DNA of 64,000 nt, from the NCBI RefSeq assembly GCF_013403975.1, contig NZ_JABFDH010000002.1, positions 310,001 to 374,000 on the forward strand, in the 5' to 3' direction. Source of the stretch: Winogradskyella ursingii (lineage in GTDB: Bacteria; Bacteroidota; Bacteroidia; Flavobacteriales; Flavobacteriaceae). Both the position numbers and the translations under genes were made by a program. Numbering within the stretch: position 1 is the stretch's first letter; every line of letters begins with the position of its first letter. The notes under the pieces were generated by a model that was not told the DNA's origin, ran no database searches, and worked only from the letters and a program-made list of their open reading frames with translations. Below, piece after piece: positions 43,213 to 51,741 of the stretch.

Positions 43213-46050
43213 ATGAAACATATACAAATAGCTTTAATTTTTGTTTTCATTCTGTTTACAAGTTTTGCCTTTTCTCAAGGTAAAGTTACCGGTAATGTTA
43301 TCGATGGGGATTTTAACGAACCAATGGCTTTCGCCAATATATTGGTAAAAGGCACGACTAAAGGTACCACATCAGATTTTGACGGAAAGTATGAATTAGA
43401 GTTAGAGGAAGGTACTTACACTTTAGTTTTCTCATTTGTTGGTTATAACACTAAGGAAATTACAGATGTAATAATTAAGGACGATGAGATTGTTAATTTA
43501 GATGTCACTTTAGAAACCAACTCATTAGAAACTGTTGTTATTACCACTTCAACTAAACGTAATACAGAAAGCTCTGTTTTAAACCTTCAACGAAAATCTG
43601 TTGTCGTTTTAGACGGTCTATCTGCTCAAGCGATTAAAAGTTCTGGTGCCAGCAATGTGGCAAGTGCTGTAAAATCGGTTCCGGGTGTATCTATACAGGG
43701 AGGTAAATATGTTTATGTTCGTGGATTGGGTGACCGTTATACCAAATCTATCTTAAATGGAATTGATATTCCTGGATTAGATCCCGATAGAAATACAATT
43801 CAAATGGATTTATTTCCAACAAACATTTTGGATAATGTGATTGTACTCAAGTCTGCTTCTGCAGAATATCCTGCGGATTTTACTGGTGGTATTGTTGATA
43901 TTGTCACAAAAGATTTTCCTAGTCGTGGCGAATACACGTTGTCATTAGGCACAGGATATAATCCAGATATGCACTTTAATGACAATTATTTAACTTCAGA
44001 AGGAAGTGACACGGATTTTCTCGGATTTGATGATGGTACGCGCGATTTGCCAATTAACCGTTATCAACCAATTCCTGGAACTTCAGAAGATAGACTTCTC
44101 TTAACCACTCTTACAGACCGCTTTCAAAAAGAATTAGCTGCTAAACAGCAAACAAGCGGAATGAATTTTGATTTTGGCTTTACCTTAGGTAATCAATACG
44201 ATATTGGTGAAGACAGACTTGGTTATCAAGCTTCATTTTCCTATAAAAATGAAACTACTTTTTACAAAAATAGAATTGATGGTGGTTACATAAAAAACCC
44301 CCAAGATCTGTCCGATAATCAATTGCTTGCAGCTTTAGACTCTAGAGGTTCAGAAGGTATTAATAATGTGATTTTAAATGGTCTTGTCGGTTTAACATAT
44401 AAAACTGATTTGTCTAAGTTTAAGGTGAATTTGCTCCATATTCAAAATGGCGAATCTACAGCAGGCTTCTTTAACCAAATAATATCACAGGACGGTACTG
44501 GTGGTGCACTAGAACCATTGACAAAAAATTCTATAACCTACACTGAGCGTTCTATCACTAATCTGCTTATTAGTGGACAGCACAGAATAAATAGTATAGA
44601 CGATGATAAAGCGTTTAATTTAGAGTGGAAATTATCACCTACTTTTTCTAAAGTAATGGATAAAGGTCATCGTATCACTCCATTGCAACAAGCAGATGAT
44701 GGTGACTCTTTTTTATCACCTTCGGCAGCTACATTCCCAATCCAGCTATGGAGAAATCTTTTAGAAGAAACTTGGAATGGTAAGGCAGATTTAGATAAAA
44801 GTATTGACCTATTTGGACAACCTGCCAAATTAAAGTTTGGTGGTGCATATACTTACAAGTTTAGGGATTTTAGCACTGATGATTATACATTTAATATTAG
44901 AGGTGATCAATCGTTTATTGCAGATGGTGATGTTGATAATTTATTGGATTCTGATAATATTTGGAATCCAACAAGTGAGACTGGGACGTATTTGATTTCA
45001 ATTGACACCTTTAATCCTATTGATGCTTATGAAGGTGAACAACATATCGCAGCAACTTATTTTTCGGCTGAATTTAATTTAACTGAAAATCTTAAAACTG
45101 TGCTCGGTATCCGAGGAGAATTATTCAATTCTTATTACACTGGTACTAGAGACAACAATACTATTTTCTTTGATAGAGATTTAATTTTGGATGAGTATGA
45201 CTTTTTTCCATCTGCCAATGTCATTTATGCGCTTAACGAAAAGTCTAACCTGAGAGGTTCATATTCGAGAACTACCGCAAGACCATCATTTAAAGAAGCT
45301 TCGGTATCTCAGATTTTTGATCCAATCACCAACAGATTATTTATTGGTAATATTGATTTAGTACCGACTTACGTGAATAATTTTGATTTAAGATATGAGC
45401 GTTTTGGAGACAATGGACAGATGTTCGCCATCAGTGGTTTCTTTAAAGATTTTACAGATCCTATTGAGCAAACCTTCTTTCAGCAGGCGACTACGCAATT
45501 AACTGTTGGTAATTTAGGTAATGCCAGCGTTTACGGTCTGGAATTTGAACTTAGACAGCGCTTAGGTTTTATTTCGGAAGGTTTAAACAACTTAAAGTTC
45601 AATGCTAATTTCTCATATATAAAATCCGAATTGACTATGTCTGACGATGAATTTCAAAGTAGGCAAGATAACGCAAGAGATGGAGAAACTATTGACCGTG
45701 AAAGAGATTTACAAGGTCAATCACCATACCTGATTAATGTAGGTTTTGATTACAATTATTCTGAAATTGGCTTACAAACAGGTTTGTTTTACAATGTCCA
45801 AGGAAAAACTTTGGAAGTTGTTGGTATCGGACCAGTTCCAGATGTTTATACAACTCCTTTTAATAGTTTAAACTTTACTTTGAATAAATCATTTGGAGAA
45901 GACAAAAAATCTTCGATAGATTTAAAGGTGAACAATATCCTTAATAGCACAAGATTAAGCGAGTATGAATCTTTCGGTGCAGAAAATCAGACTTTCTCAT
46001 TAAGAGAACCTGGCACTGAGATTTCTTTGGGTTATTCATTTAAGTTTTAA
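43213..46050 (+). CDS. TonB-dependent outer-membrane receptor (phosphate-region)
   Basis: I use ATG 43213 (Met-Lys-His-Ile-Gln), giving 945 residues. After the signal peptide (ends near Phe-Ala-Phe-Ser-Gln) there is a carboxypeptidase-like regulatory domain (about 25-105). A plug with Tyr-Val-Arg-Gly-Leu-Gly-Asp-Arg-Tyr follows (about 165-175), then a long barrel ending in Leu-Gly-Tyr-Ser-Phe-Lys-Phe. This variant of plug is common in TonB receptors paired with non-SusD lipoproteins. It is probably a high-affinity importer expressed in phosphate limitation, as its partner promoter carries Pho-like repeats. Confidence 0.88.
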   Translation: MKHIQIALIFVFILFTSFAFSQGKVTGNVIDGDFNEPMAFANILVKGTTKGTTSDFDGKYELELEEGTYTLVFSFVGYNTKEITDVIIKDDEIVNLDVTLETNSLETVVITTSTKRNTESSVLNLQRKSVVVLDGLSAQAIKSSGASNVASAVKSVPGVSIQGGKYVYVRGLGDRYTKSILNGIDIPGLDPDRNTIQMDLFPTNILDNVIVLKSASAEYPADFTGGIVDIVTKDFPSRGEYTLSLGTGYNPDMHFNDNYLTSEGSDTDFLGFDDGTRDLPINRYQPIPGTSEDRLLLTTLTDRFQKELAAKQQTSGMNFDFGFTLGNQYDIGEDRLGYQASFSYKNETTFYKNRIDGGYIKNPQDLSDNQLLAALDSRGSEGINNVILNGLVGLTYKTDLSKFKVNLLHIQNGESTAGFFNQIISQDGTGGALEPLTKNSITYTERSITNLLISGQHRINSIDDDKAFNLEWKLSPTFSKVMDKGHRITPLQQADDGDSFLSPSAATFPIQLWRNLLEETWNGKADLDKSIDLFGQPAKLKFGGAYTYKFRDFSTDDYTFNIRGDQSFIADGDVDNLLDSDNIWNPTSETGTYLISIDTFNPIDAYEGEQHIAATYFSAEFNLTENLKTVLGIRGELFNSYYTGTRDNNTIFFDRDLILDEYDFFPSANVIYALNEKSNLRGSYSRTTARPSFKEASVSQIFDPITNRLFIGNIDLVPTYVNNFDLRYERFGDNGQMFAISGFFKDFTDPIEQTFFQQATTQLTVGNLGNASVYGLEFELRQRLGFISEGLNNLKFNANFSYIKSELTMSDDEFQSRQDNARDGETIDRERDLQGQSPYLINVGFDYNYSEIGLQTGLFYNVQGKTLEVVGIGPVPDVYTTPFNSLNFTLNKSFGEDKKSSIDLKVNNILNSTRLSEYESFGAENQTFSLREPGTEISLGYSFKF

Positions 46051-46074
46051 CTTATTTCTATTATAGAAAAGCAT

Positions 46075-46106
46075 AAAAAAGGGCTTCCAAATTTGGAAGC
46101 CCTTTT
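46075..46106. terminator. bidirectional terminator after the receptor gene
   Basis: GGGCTTCCAAA (46081-46091) and TTTGGAAGCCC (46092-46102), flanked by A and T runs, between convergent genes. Confidence 0.85.
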
Positions 46107-46127
46107 AATATTTATTCGGTATTAAAT

Positions 46128-46487
46128 TTATTTATCGTTTATAGCAACTTTTGTTTTGTTATCCCAACTGTTCACACTAACAATTTTAGAATCAATATAG
46201 TCCACTTCTTTCAATGAGTTGTCAGTCCAAAAGAACCACTTACCTACTTTTTTCCCTTGTTCGTAATTACCAACTGCTACTTTTTTCCCTTCGAAGTCAA
46301 AACTTGTCCACTCTCCATGTAATTTACCATCCGCATTAAAAGTACCAACCTGCTCTATTTCACCGTTATCATGAAAATAAGTTGCTATAGTGATTTCACC
46401 TTTCTTTTCTAGTTTAGGCTGTTGCTTATCTTGAGCATAAGTAAAACCTACACATAGCATTACTAATATTACGACTATCTTTTTCAT
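46128..46487 (-). CDS. secreted MORN-repeat protein, YwqK-like
   Basis: A 119-residue protein with a signal peptide (ends near Phe-Thr-Tyr-Ala-Gln). It has MORN-like repeats Gly-Glu-Ile-Glu-Gln-Val-Gly-Thr-Phe, Gly-Lys-Leu-His-Gly-Glu-Trp and Val-Gly-Asn-Tyr-Glu-Gln-Gly-Lys-Lys-Val-Gly-Lys-Trp. Such proteins are labelled YwqK-family antitoxins, but here the secretion signal argues for a cell-surface or periplasmic structural role. A good promoter (46519-46549, minus) and a repeat array lie upstream, tying it to the surrounding phosphate genes. Confidence 0.75.
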   Translation of the reverse strand: MKKIVVILVMLCVGFTYAQDKQQPKLEKKGEITIATYFHDNGEIEQVGTFNADGKLHGEWTSFDFEGKKVAVGNYEQGKKVGKWFFWTDNSLKEVDYIDSKIVSVNSWDNKTKVAINDK

Positions 46488-46518
46488 ACCTATTTGGGAT
46501 TTATTATTGTTATAGTAT

Positions 46519-46549
46519 CAAATATAGCACATATTTTACATTAAAACAA
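46519..46549 (-). promoter_or_regulatory. consensus promoter for the MORN protein gene
   Basis: On the minus strand TTG (46549-46547), a 20-base spacer and TATATTTG (46526-46519) fit the Bacteroidetes promoter. The -33 part lies inside the 11-bp repeat array. Confidence 0.65.
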
Positions 46550-46580
46550 CATTTACATAACATTAATTTAACATTGGAAT
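46537..46580. promoter_or_regulatory. four tandem 11-bp repeats between MORN and porin genes
   Basis: TACATTAAAAC (46537-46547), AACATTTACAT (46548-46558), AACATTAATTT (46559-46569) and AACATTGGAAT (46570-46580) are four contiguous 11-mers starting WACATT. The core resembles the TAACnTTAA repeats at 41741 and 46822. They may serve the minus-strand MORN gene, a plus-strand transcript, or both. Confidence 0.65.
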
Positions 46581-46603
46581 TTTAGAGATACGTGTAACAT
46601 TTC

Positions 46604-46794
46604 TACATTGGAAGACCAATATTTCTATTTCTTAATAATTAAATAATATTGGCTTTACATTATAATTACCTATAGTTCCCATATTTGGAGTGTCTTAATT
46701 CGAGACAATTAGTATTTCATATTTTATTAGTTTTTGTCGACCAATACTTATGAGTCCTAATGAGACTGCTTTTTTTAAAAGCAGTCTTTTTTTT
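46604..46794 (+). ncRNA. possible small RNA in the 46488-46879 gap
   Basis: A -7-like TACATTGG (46604-46611, one mismatch) is followed by an 8-base inverted repeat CCAATATT/AATATTGG (46616-46623, 46645-46652). The stretch ends in a strong terminator at 46763-46794 with no reading frame in between. An orphan terminator with an upstream operator array suggests an unannotated transcript of about 180 nt. The start is a guess. Confidence 0.35.
46763..46794 (+). terminator. orphan terminator upstream of the porin gene
   Basis: AGACTGCTTTT (46763-46773) pairs with AAAAGCAGTCT (46777-46787), followed by a run of eight T. No plus-strand gene precedes it since 46050. Confidence 0.85.
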
Positions 46795-46821
46795 GTACTT
46801 TTTGAAAAATTAATAGTTAGG

Positions 46822-46843
46822 AAACATTCAGTTAACATTAAAG
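46822..46843 (+). promoter_or_regulatory. two 11-bp repeats before the porin gene
   Basis: AAACATTCAGT (46822-46832) and TAACATTAAAG (46833-46843) are head to tail. A TTATTTGC starting at 46849 may be the -7 part. The layout matches that before the lipoprotein at 41871. Confidence 0.6.
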
Positions 46844-46879
46844 TTGGTTATTTGCAGCGACAAAAACTAATACCTTAAT

Positions 46880-48085
46880 ATGAAATTTAAAATTGCGCTA
46901 GTAGCTATTGCTCTAATAGCACTTACTCCAATCAATGCTCAAGAAATCAGTGACACTTCCTTTGGCAAAGGGTTAATTAACTTTGTGGCCAAAGACAGTT
47001 CTTTTAGTGTAAAATTTGCCCCTCGTTTTCAAGTACGATCTATTTCCGCATGGGATCACGATGGAAATCAATACGGTAGCCCAGAACACAACTTTATTGT
47101 TCGAAGAGCTCGTTTAAAGTTTGACGGCTTTGCTTATAGCCCAAAACTTAAATATAAAATAGAACTGGGTCTATCCAATAGAGATATTTCTGGAGCCAAC
47201 CAGTTTAACAGAAATACACCGCGTTATATACTTGATGCCGTCCTCAAATGGAATTTTTCAGGAAATTGGGAACTGTGGGCAGGCCAGACAAAATTACCTG
47301 GCAATGTTGAGCGTGTGGTGTCATCTGGAAATCTTCAATTAATAGATCGATCTTTACTCAACAGTCGTTTTAATATAGATCGTGATCTAGGTATTCAATT
47401 ACGCCACAAAACAAACCTTGGCGGTGAGTTTTTGATGCGTGAAAAATTCTCAATTTCCCAAGGTGAAGGTCGTAATGTGACAGAGGGCAATGAAGGAGGT
47501 CTACAATATACTGCTCGTTTAGAGTTTTTGCCGTTCGGCACATTTAAATCTGGTGGAGATTATGTTCAGTCTGATTTAAAGCGTGAAGAAACGCCTAAAT
47601 TAATGGTTGGTTTTACCTATAATTTTAATGAAGATGCCGTTAGAGAACGAGGTTTTGCTGGTGATTACATGATAAGAGCTGACGGTTCTATCTATGAAAC
47701 AGATCAAACCACTATATTTGCTGATGCAATGTTCAAGTATAACGGTTTTTCGTTCATGGGAGAATATGCTAAGCGAACTGCCGATGACGAAATCGCCACC
47801 GAATTAGATGGTATTACTCCAACTGGAGATATTGTTTTAACAGGAGATGCGTTAAATTTACAGGCAGGTTACTTGTTTAAAAATAATTATGAAATAGCCG
47901 CTCGATTTACAACTTTAGATTTTGAAAGAGTAACCAACGCTCTTCCTACTAATCAATATACTTTAGGCGCTTCAAAATACATTGTTGGGCATAAATTAAA
48001 AGTACAATCAGATATCAGTTATACCACACTTAATGGGAATGATGACAGTATAAGATTTAGACTTGGTTTTGATATTCATTTTTAA
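46880..48085 (+). CDS. OprO/OprP-like phosphate-selective porin
   Basis: A 401-residue protein with a signal peptide (ends near Pro-Ile-Asn-Ala-Gln). It has porin features: Phe-Ile-Val-Arg-Arg-Ala-Arg-Leu-Lys-Phe near 75, Trp-Glu-Leu-Trp-Ala-Gly-Gln-Thr-Lys near 135, and a final strand Arg-Phe-Arg-Leu-Gly-Phe-Asp-Ile-His-Phe. The Arg/Lys richness suits anions. It precedes the PiT transporter by 78 bases, which supports phosphate as its cargo. Confidence 0.85.
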   Translation: MKFKIALVAIALIALTPINAQEISDTSFGKGLINFVAKDSSFSVKFAPRFQVRSISAWDHDGNQYGSPEHNFIVRRARLKFDGFAYSPKLKYKIELGLSNRDISGANQFNRNTPRYILDAVLKWNFSGNWELWAGQTKLPGNVERVVSSGNLQLIDRSLLNSRFNIDRDLGIQLRHKTNLGGEFLMREKFSISQGEGRNVTEGNEGGLQYTARLEFLPFGTFKSGGDYVQSDLKREETPKLMVGFTYNFNEDAVRERGFAGDYMIRADGSIYETDQTTIFADAMFKYNGFSFMGEYAKRTADDEIATELDGITPTGDIVLTGDALNLQAGYLFKNNYEIAARFTTLDFERVTNALPTNQYTLGASKYIVGHKLKVQSDISYTTLNGNDDSIRFRLGFDIHF

Positions 48086-48163
48086 GCTATAAAAAATAAC
48101 AATTAGATAACGTTACACTTAAATTGTATAAGCATATTTGCAAACTATTTGAATTAAATAATT

Positions 48164-50464
48164 ATGGATAATATTTACTTATTAATGCTAATTGCCATAA
48201 CTACACTTGCTGTCTTTGATATCATAGTTGGTGTAAGTAATGATGCAATTAATTTCCTGAATTCCGCTATTGGTTCTAAAGCTATTTCTTTAAGAACAAT
48301 TATGATCGTAGCCAGTTTAGGTATTTTTATTGGAGCCGTTTTCTCAAGCGGAATGATGGAGGTTGCCAGAAAAGGCATTTTTGTCCCTGCACAATTTGAG
48401 TTTGGAGAAATTATGCTCATTTTTATGGCCGTGATGATAACAGATATTCTGTTATTAGATTTCTTTAATACTCTCGGTCTTCCTACCTCGACAACAGTTT
48501 CTATTGTATTTAATTTACTTGGTGCTGCAGTGGTAATGTCAGTCATTAAAATTACGCATTCAGATTCTGAGACTTTGGCTGATCTTGGTAAATACATTGC
48601 TACTGATACTGCGCTTACCATTATCAGTGGAATTTTACTATCTGTTCTAATCGCATTCTCAGTAGGTGCTCTTGTTCAATGGGTGTCAAGACTTATATTT
48701 ACCTTTAATTATGAGAAAAAAGTAAAGAATTTTGGAGTTTTATTCGGTGGTGTTGCTTTAACAGCCATTACATATTTTATCTTTTTAAAAGGTTTAAAAG
48801 GTACTCCTTACTACTCAGAAATGAAAAGTGTTGTAGAGGGTAATGAGATTTATATTATTATCGGAAGTCTTGTTTTTTGGACCTTATTTTCATTCATATT
48901 CGAAAAACTGACTAAAAAAACTGTTTTATTATTCGTGATTGGAGTTGGTACTTTTGGATTGGCTCTAGCTTTTTCAGGAAATGATTTAGTGAACTTTATC
49001 GGTGTTCCAATGGCAGCCTATCATTCATACGAAGCTTGGGTAGCTGGCGGTATGGACGTGACAATGTCAATGTCTGTATTAGAAGAAAAGGTGCCTGCAG
49101 AACCTTTATTACTTTTTATATCGGGAGCTATTATGGTATTAACGCTTTGGTTCTCTAAAAAAGCAAAAACAGTTGCTGAGACTGAGATTAGTTTATCACG
49201 CCAAGGTGAAACTCACGAGAAGTTTGAGCCAAATGCGCTTTCGAGATCTGTGGTAAAGTTCACAACTAATTTATCTACTTATTATAGTGCTTTAGTGCCT
49301 AAAGCATTTCGAATAAGCGTTGGTAAAAGTTTTGAAAAACCAAATGTGATGATTACAAAGGATCAAAGTATTGATGCTCCCGCGTTTGATATGATTAGAG
49401 CTTCGGTTAATTTAATGGTAGCCGGTGTGTTAATAGCTATTGCAACATCTATGAAATTACCTTTATCTACAACCTACGTGACTTTTATGGTGGCCATGGG
49501 TACATCTCTAGCTGATAGAGCATGGGGAAGAGAAAGTGCCGTATATAGAGTAGCCGGTGTTTTAAATGTAATCGGTGGATGGTTTGGTACTGCAATTGGT
49601 GCTTTCTTAGCAGCAGGAACCGTTGTGTTTTTAATCAATTGGAATCCATCTGTAATGATTCCGATTCTTTTGCTGATAACCGTATTTTTATTATACAGAA
49701 ACTACAAAGCACATAAAGAAAGTTCTAATAAATTGGTTGAAGAAGATAGCCTTAGAGAAACCGGAAGTAGATCTGTACAAGGAGTTATTGTAGAAAGTGC
49801 CGGAAACATTTCTAATGTTGTAAAACGCGGAAACAAGATATACACAAATGCTGTTAACGGTTTAGCGAAGCAAGACTTAGCTCTGTTAAAAAAGAATAAA
49901 AAACAAATAGATAAACTATCAAAAGAAGTAGATAGTTTACGTGATAATATTTTCTATTTTATTAAGAATCTTGATGAAACAAGTTTAAGAGCAAGTAGTT
50001 TTTACATTAACATCTTAGGATATTTACAAGATATGACTCAATCTTTAGAATATATTTCTAAGGTTAGTCATAAACACATCAACAACAATCATAAAAAACT
50101 TAAGTTTAGCCAGATAAAAGAACTTAAAGAAGTCGATGATGCTATGGAAATGCTTTTTAGTGATACCAAATCGGCCTTTGATTCACGTTCTTTTGCTCAA
50201 ATAGGGCTAATCATTAATCGCAAAATAGAAATATTGGATCTAGTTACAGATAAAATCGCTAGACAGGTTGAAAGAACACGCAATGAAGAATCAAGTCCAA
50301 AGAATACTACGCTTTATTTTGGATTATTGTTAGAGACTAAAGATCTTCTAAATGCCACAATGAATTTATTGGAAGAGTATCATGATTCATTTGACAGTTC
50401 TGTTGAACCAGCAACTATAACTGTTACTGATGAAACTACGGTTGATTCCGGTGATAAAAAATAA
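48164..50464 (+). CDS. PiT-family phosphate transporter with C-terminal PhoU-like domain
   Basis: A 766-residue protein, much longer than the usual 400-550. The N-terminal PiT half has Gly-Val-Ser-Asn-Asp-Ala-Ile-Asn-Phe, and the second signature Gly-Asn-Asp-Leu-Val-Asn-Phe is near 270; both carry the phosphate- and cation-binding Asn-Asp. A second transmembrane block runs to about 515. From about 545 to 745 the protein is a soluble helical bundle of the PhoU/DUF47 kind. So transporter and regulator-like domain are one chain. It imports inorganic phosphate with H+ or Na+ at the inner membrane. Confidence 0.92.
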   Translation: MDNIYLLMLIAITTLAVFDIIVGVSNDAINFLNSAIGSKAISLRTIMIVASLGIFIGAVFSSGMMEVARKGIFVPAQFEFGEIMLIFMAVMITDILLLDFFNTLGLPTSTTVSIVFNLLGAAVVMSVIKITHSDSETLADLGKYIATDTALTIISGILLSVLIAFSVGALVQWVSRLIFTFNYEKKVKNFGVLFGGVALTAITYFIFLKGLKGTPYYSEMKSVVEGNEIYIIIGSLVFWTLFSFIFEKLTKKTVLLFVIGVGTFGLALAFSGNDLVNFIGVPMAAYHSYEAWVAGGMDVTMSMSVLEEKVPAEPLLLFISGAIMVLTLWFSKKAKTVAETEISLSRQGETHEKFEPNALSRSVVKFTTNLSTYYSALVPKAFRISVGKSFEKPNVMITKDQSIDAPAFDMIRASVNLMVAGVLIAIATSMKLPLSTTYVTFMVAMGTSLADRAWGRESAVYRVAGVLNVIGGWFGTAIGAFLAAGTVVFLINWNPSVMIPILLLITVFLLYRNYKAHKESSNKLVEEDSLRETGSRSVQGVIVESAGNISNVVKRGNKIYTNAVNGLAKQDLALLKKNKKQIDKLSKEVDSLRDNIFYFIKNLDETSLRASSFYINILGYLQDMTQSLEYISKVSHKHINNNHKKLKFSQIKELKEVDDAMEMLFSDTKSAFDSRSFAQIGLIINRKIEILDLVTDKIARQVERTRNEESSPKNTTLYFGLLLETKDLLNATMNLLEEYHDSFDSSVEPATITVTDETTVDSGDKK

Positions 50465-50483
50465 TTAAAGTATCCCAACAATT

Positions 50484-50514
50484 AAAGCCTTAATGAAAAT
50501 TAAGGCTTTTTTTA
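50484..50514. terminator. terminator between the PiT and chromate-transporter genes
   Basis: AAAGCCTTAA (50484-50493) and TTAAGGCTTT (50500-50509), then T run; convergent genes share it. Confidence 0.85.
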
Positions 50515-50522
50515 TTCGACGT

Positions 50523-51647
50523 TTAGAATAAAGTCAATAACGCATATCCTAACAATGCACCTATTACAATTGTCCATATGGTAGTAATCTTTGTTTTAAA
50601 AGTGATATAGGCAGCAATAACAGCGATCGTAATACTTTGCCATTCTATTAATGTTTCTTTTGCCATTACAAAAAGGACCGCTAACATAACAGCTACAGCA
50701 GCAACGTTGACCGAATCTAAAAAATACCTTAAGATTTGAGAGTTACGCATTCTCGGTATATATGGATTCAATAATAAAACAAATAAAAACGAAGGTAAAA
50801 AAATACCAGCCGTCGCTACCAGAGCTCCTGAAAATCCCGAAAGCTGATATCCAATAAATGTTGATGTAGATAACACTGGGCCTGGTGTAAATTGACCAAT
50901 TGCAATAGCGTCTATCAACTCTGACCTGGTTAGTAATCCACGAGTTACCAGCTCCGCGTCCAAATAAGCAAATAGTACATAACCACTTCCGTACAATATG
51001 GCTCCAACTTTCAAAAAAATCAAAAAAAGCTTAACCGTAGATATTTTTACAATCGATGAATTAATGCCGAGAAGCAGAAAAAATGGAGAGATGATACTTA
51101 AATTTGAATTCGTTTTAGATTTGAGATAGAAATAGACCGTCCCTAACACTCCTGCAGACAGTAAGGCAACAATTTCATTAACTCCCAATAAGCTTACAGA
51201 CAGAACTAATATACCTATTACTACTAGCTCTGTACTCTTAACAGCTTTTTTTCCCAACTTTAATATGGCACTAGCTATAATAGCTAATACCGCTGGTTTT
51301 ATACCATAAATAAATGGTTCTACTTTTGGTAATTCACCATACCTAACATATAAATAAGCAAGCAACGCGGTAATTATGGTTGCAGGTAGTATAAAAGCAA
51401 TACCAGCTACAAACAGACCGGGTTTGCCAGCCCGTTCATAACCACAGTGCATGGTCATTTCTGTAGAATTTGGGCCAGGAATTAAATTAGTAGTCCCAAT
51501 TAAATCCAAGAAATAGTCTCTTGTCATCCATTTTCTTTTTTCAATGATTTCATCTTCCATCATTGCAATATGCGCGGCTGGGCCACCAAAAGCAAAGCAA
51601 CCCAGTTTAAAAAATACCTGAGCAACTTCTCTTAATTTTTCATTCAT
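50523..51647 (-). CDS. chrA: chromate transporter (ChrA/CHR family, two-domain)
   Basis: A 374-residue inner-membrane protein with two homologous halves. The first half has Leu-Gly-Cys-Phe-Ala-Phe-Gly-Gly-Pro-Ala-Ala-His-Ile and Asn-Leu-Ile-Pro-Gly-Pro-Asn-Ser-Thr-Glu. The second has Gly-Gln-Phe-Thr-Pro-Gly-Pro-Val. These are the CHR-family signatures, and the length suits the fused long-chain type. Such proteins expel chromate, but many have unknown anion substrates. No other metal-resistance genes are adjacent, so detoxification is only one option. Confidence 0.9.
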   Translation of the reverse strand: MNEKLREVAQVFFKLGCFAFGGPAAHIAMMEDEIIEKRKWMTRDYFLDLIGTTNLIPGPNSTEMTMHCGYERAGKPGLFVAGIAFILPATIITALLAYLYVRYGELPKVEPFIYGIKPAVLAIIASAILKLGKKAVKSTELVVIGILVLSVSLLGVNEIVALLSAGVLGTVYFYLKSKTNSNLSIISPFFLLLGINSSIVKISTVKLFLIFLKVGAILYGSGYVLFAYLDAELVTRGLLTRSELIDAIAIGQFTPGPVLSTSTFIGYQLSGFSGALVATAGIFLPSFLFVLLLNPYIPRMRNSQILRYFLDSVNVAAVAVMLAVLFVMAKETLIEWQSITIAVIAAYITFKTKITTIWTIVIGALLGYALLTLF

Positions 51648-51741
51648 CTTTGAAATTTAACTATTTAACGTCTAATTAACATCTAAAAACTGATTCTGTT
51701 CCGTATATATATTTTTAAGAAAGTTAATTAATTAAAACATT

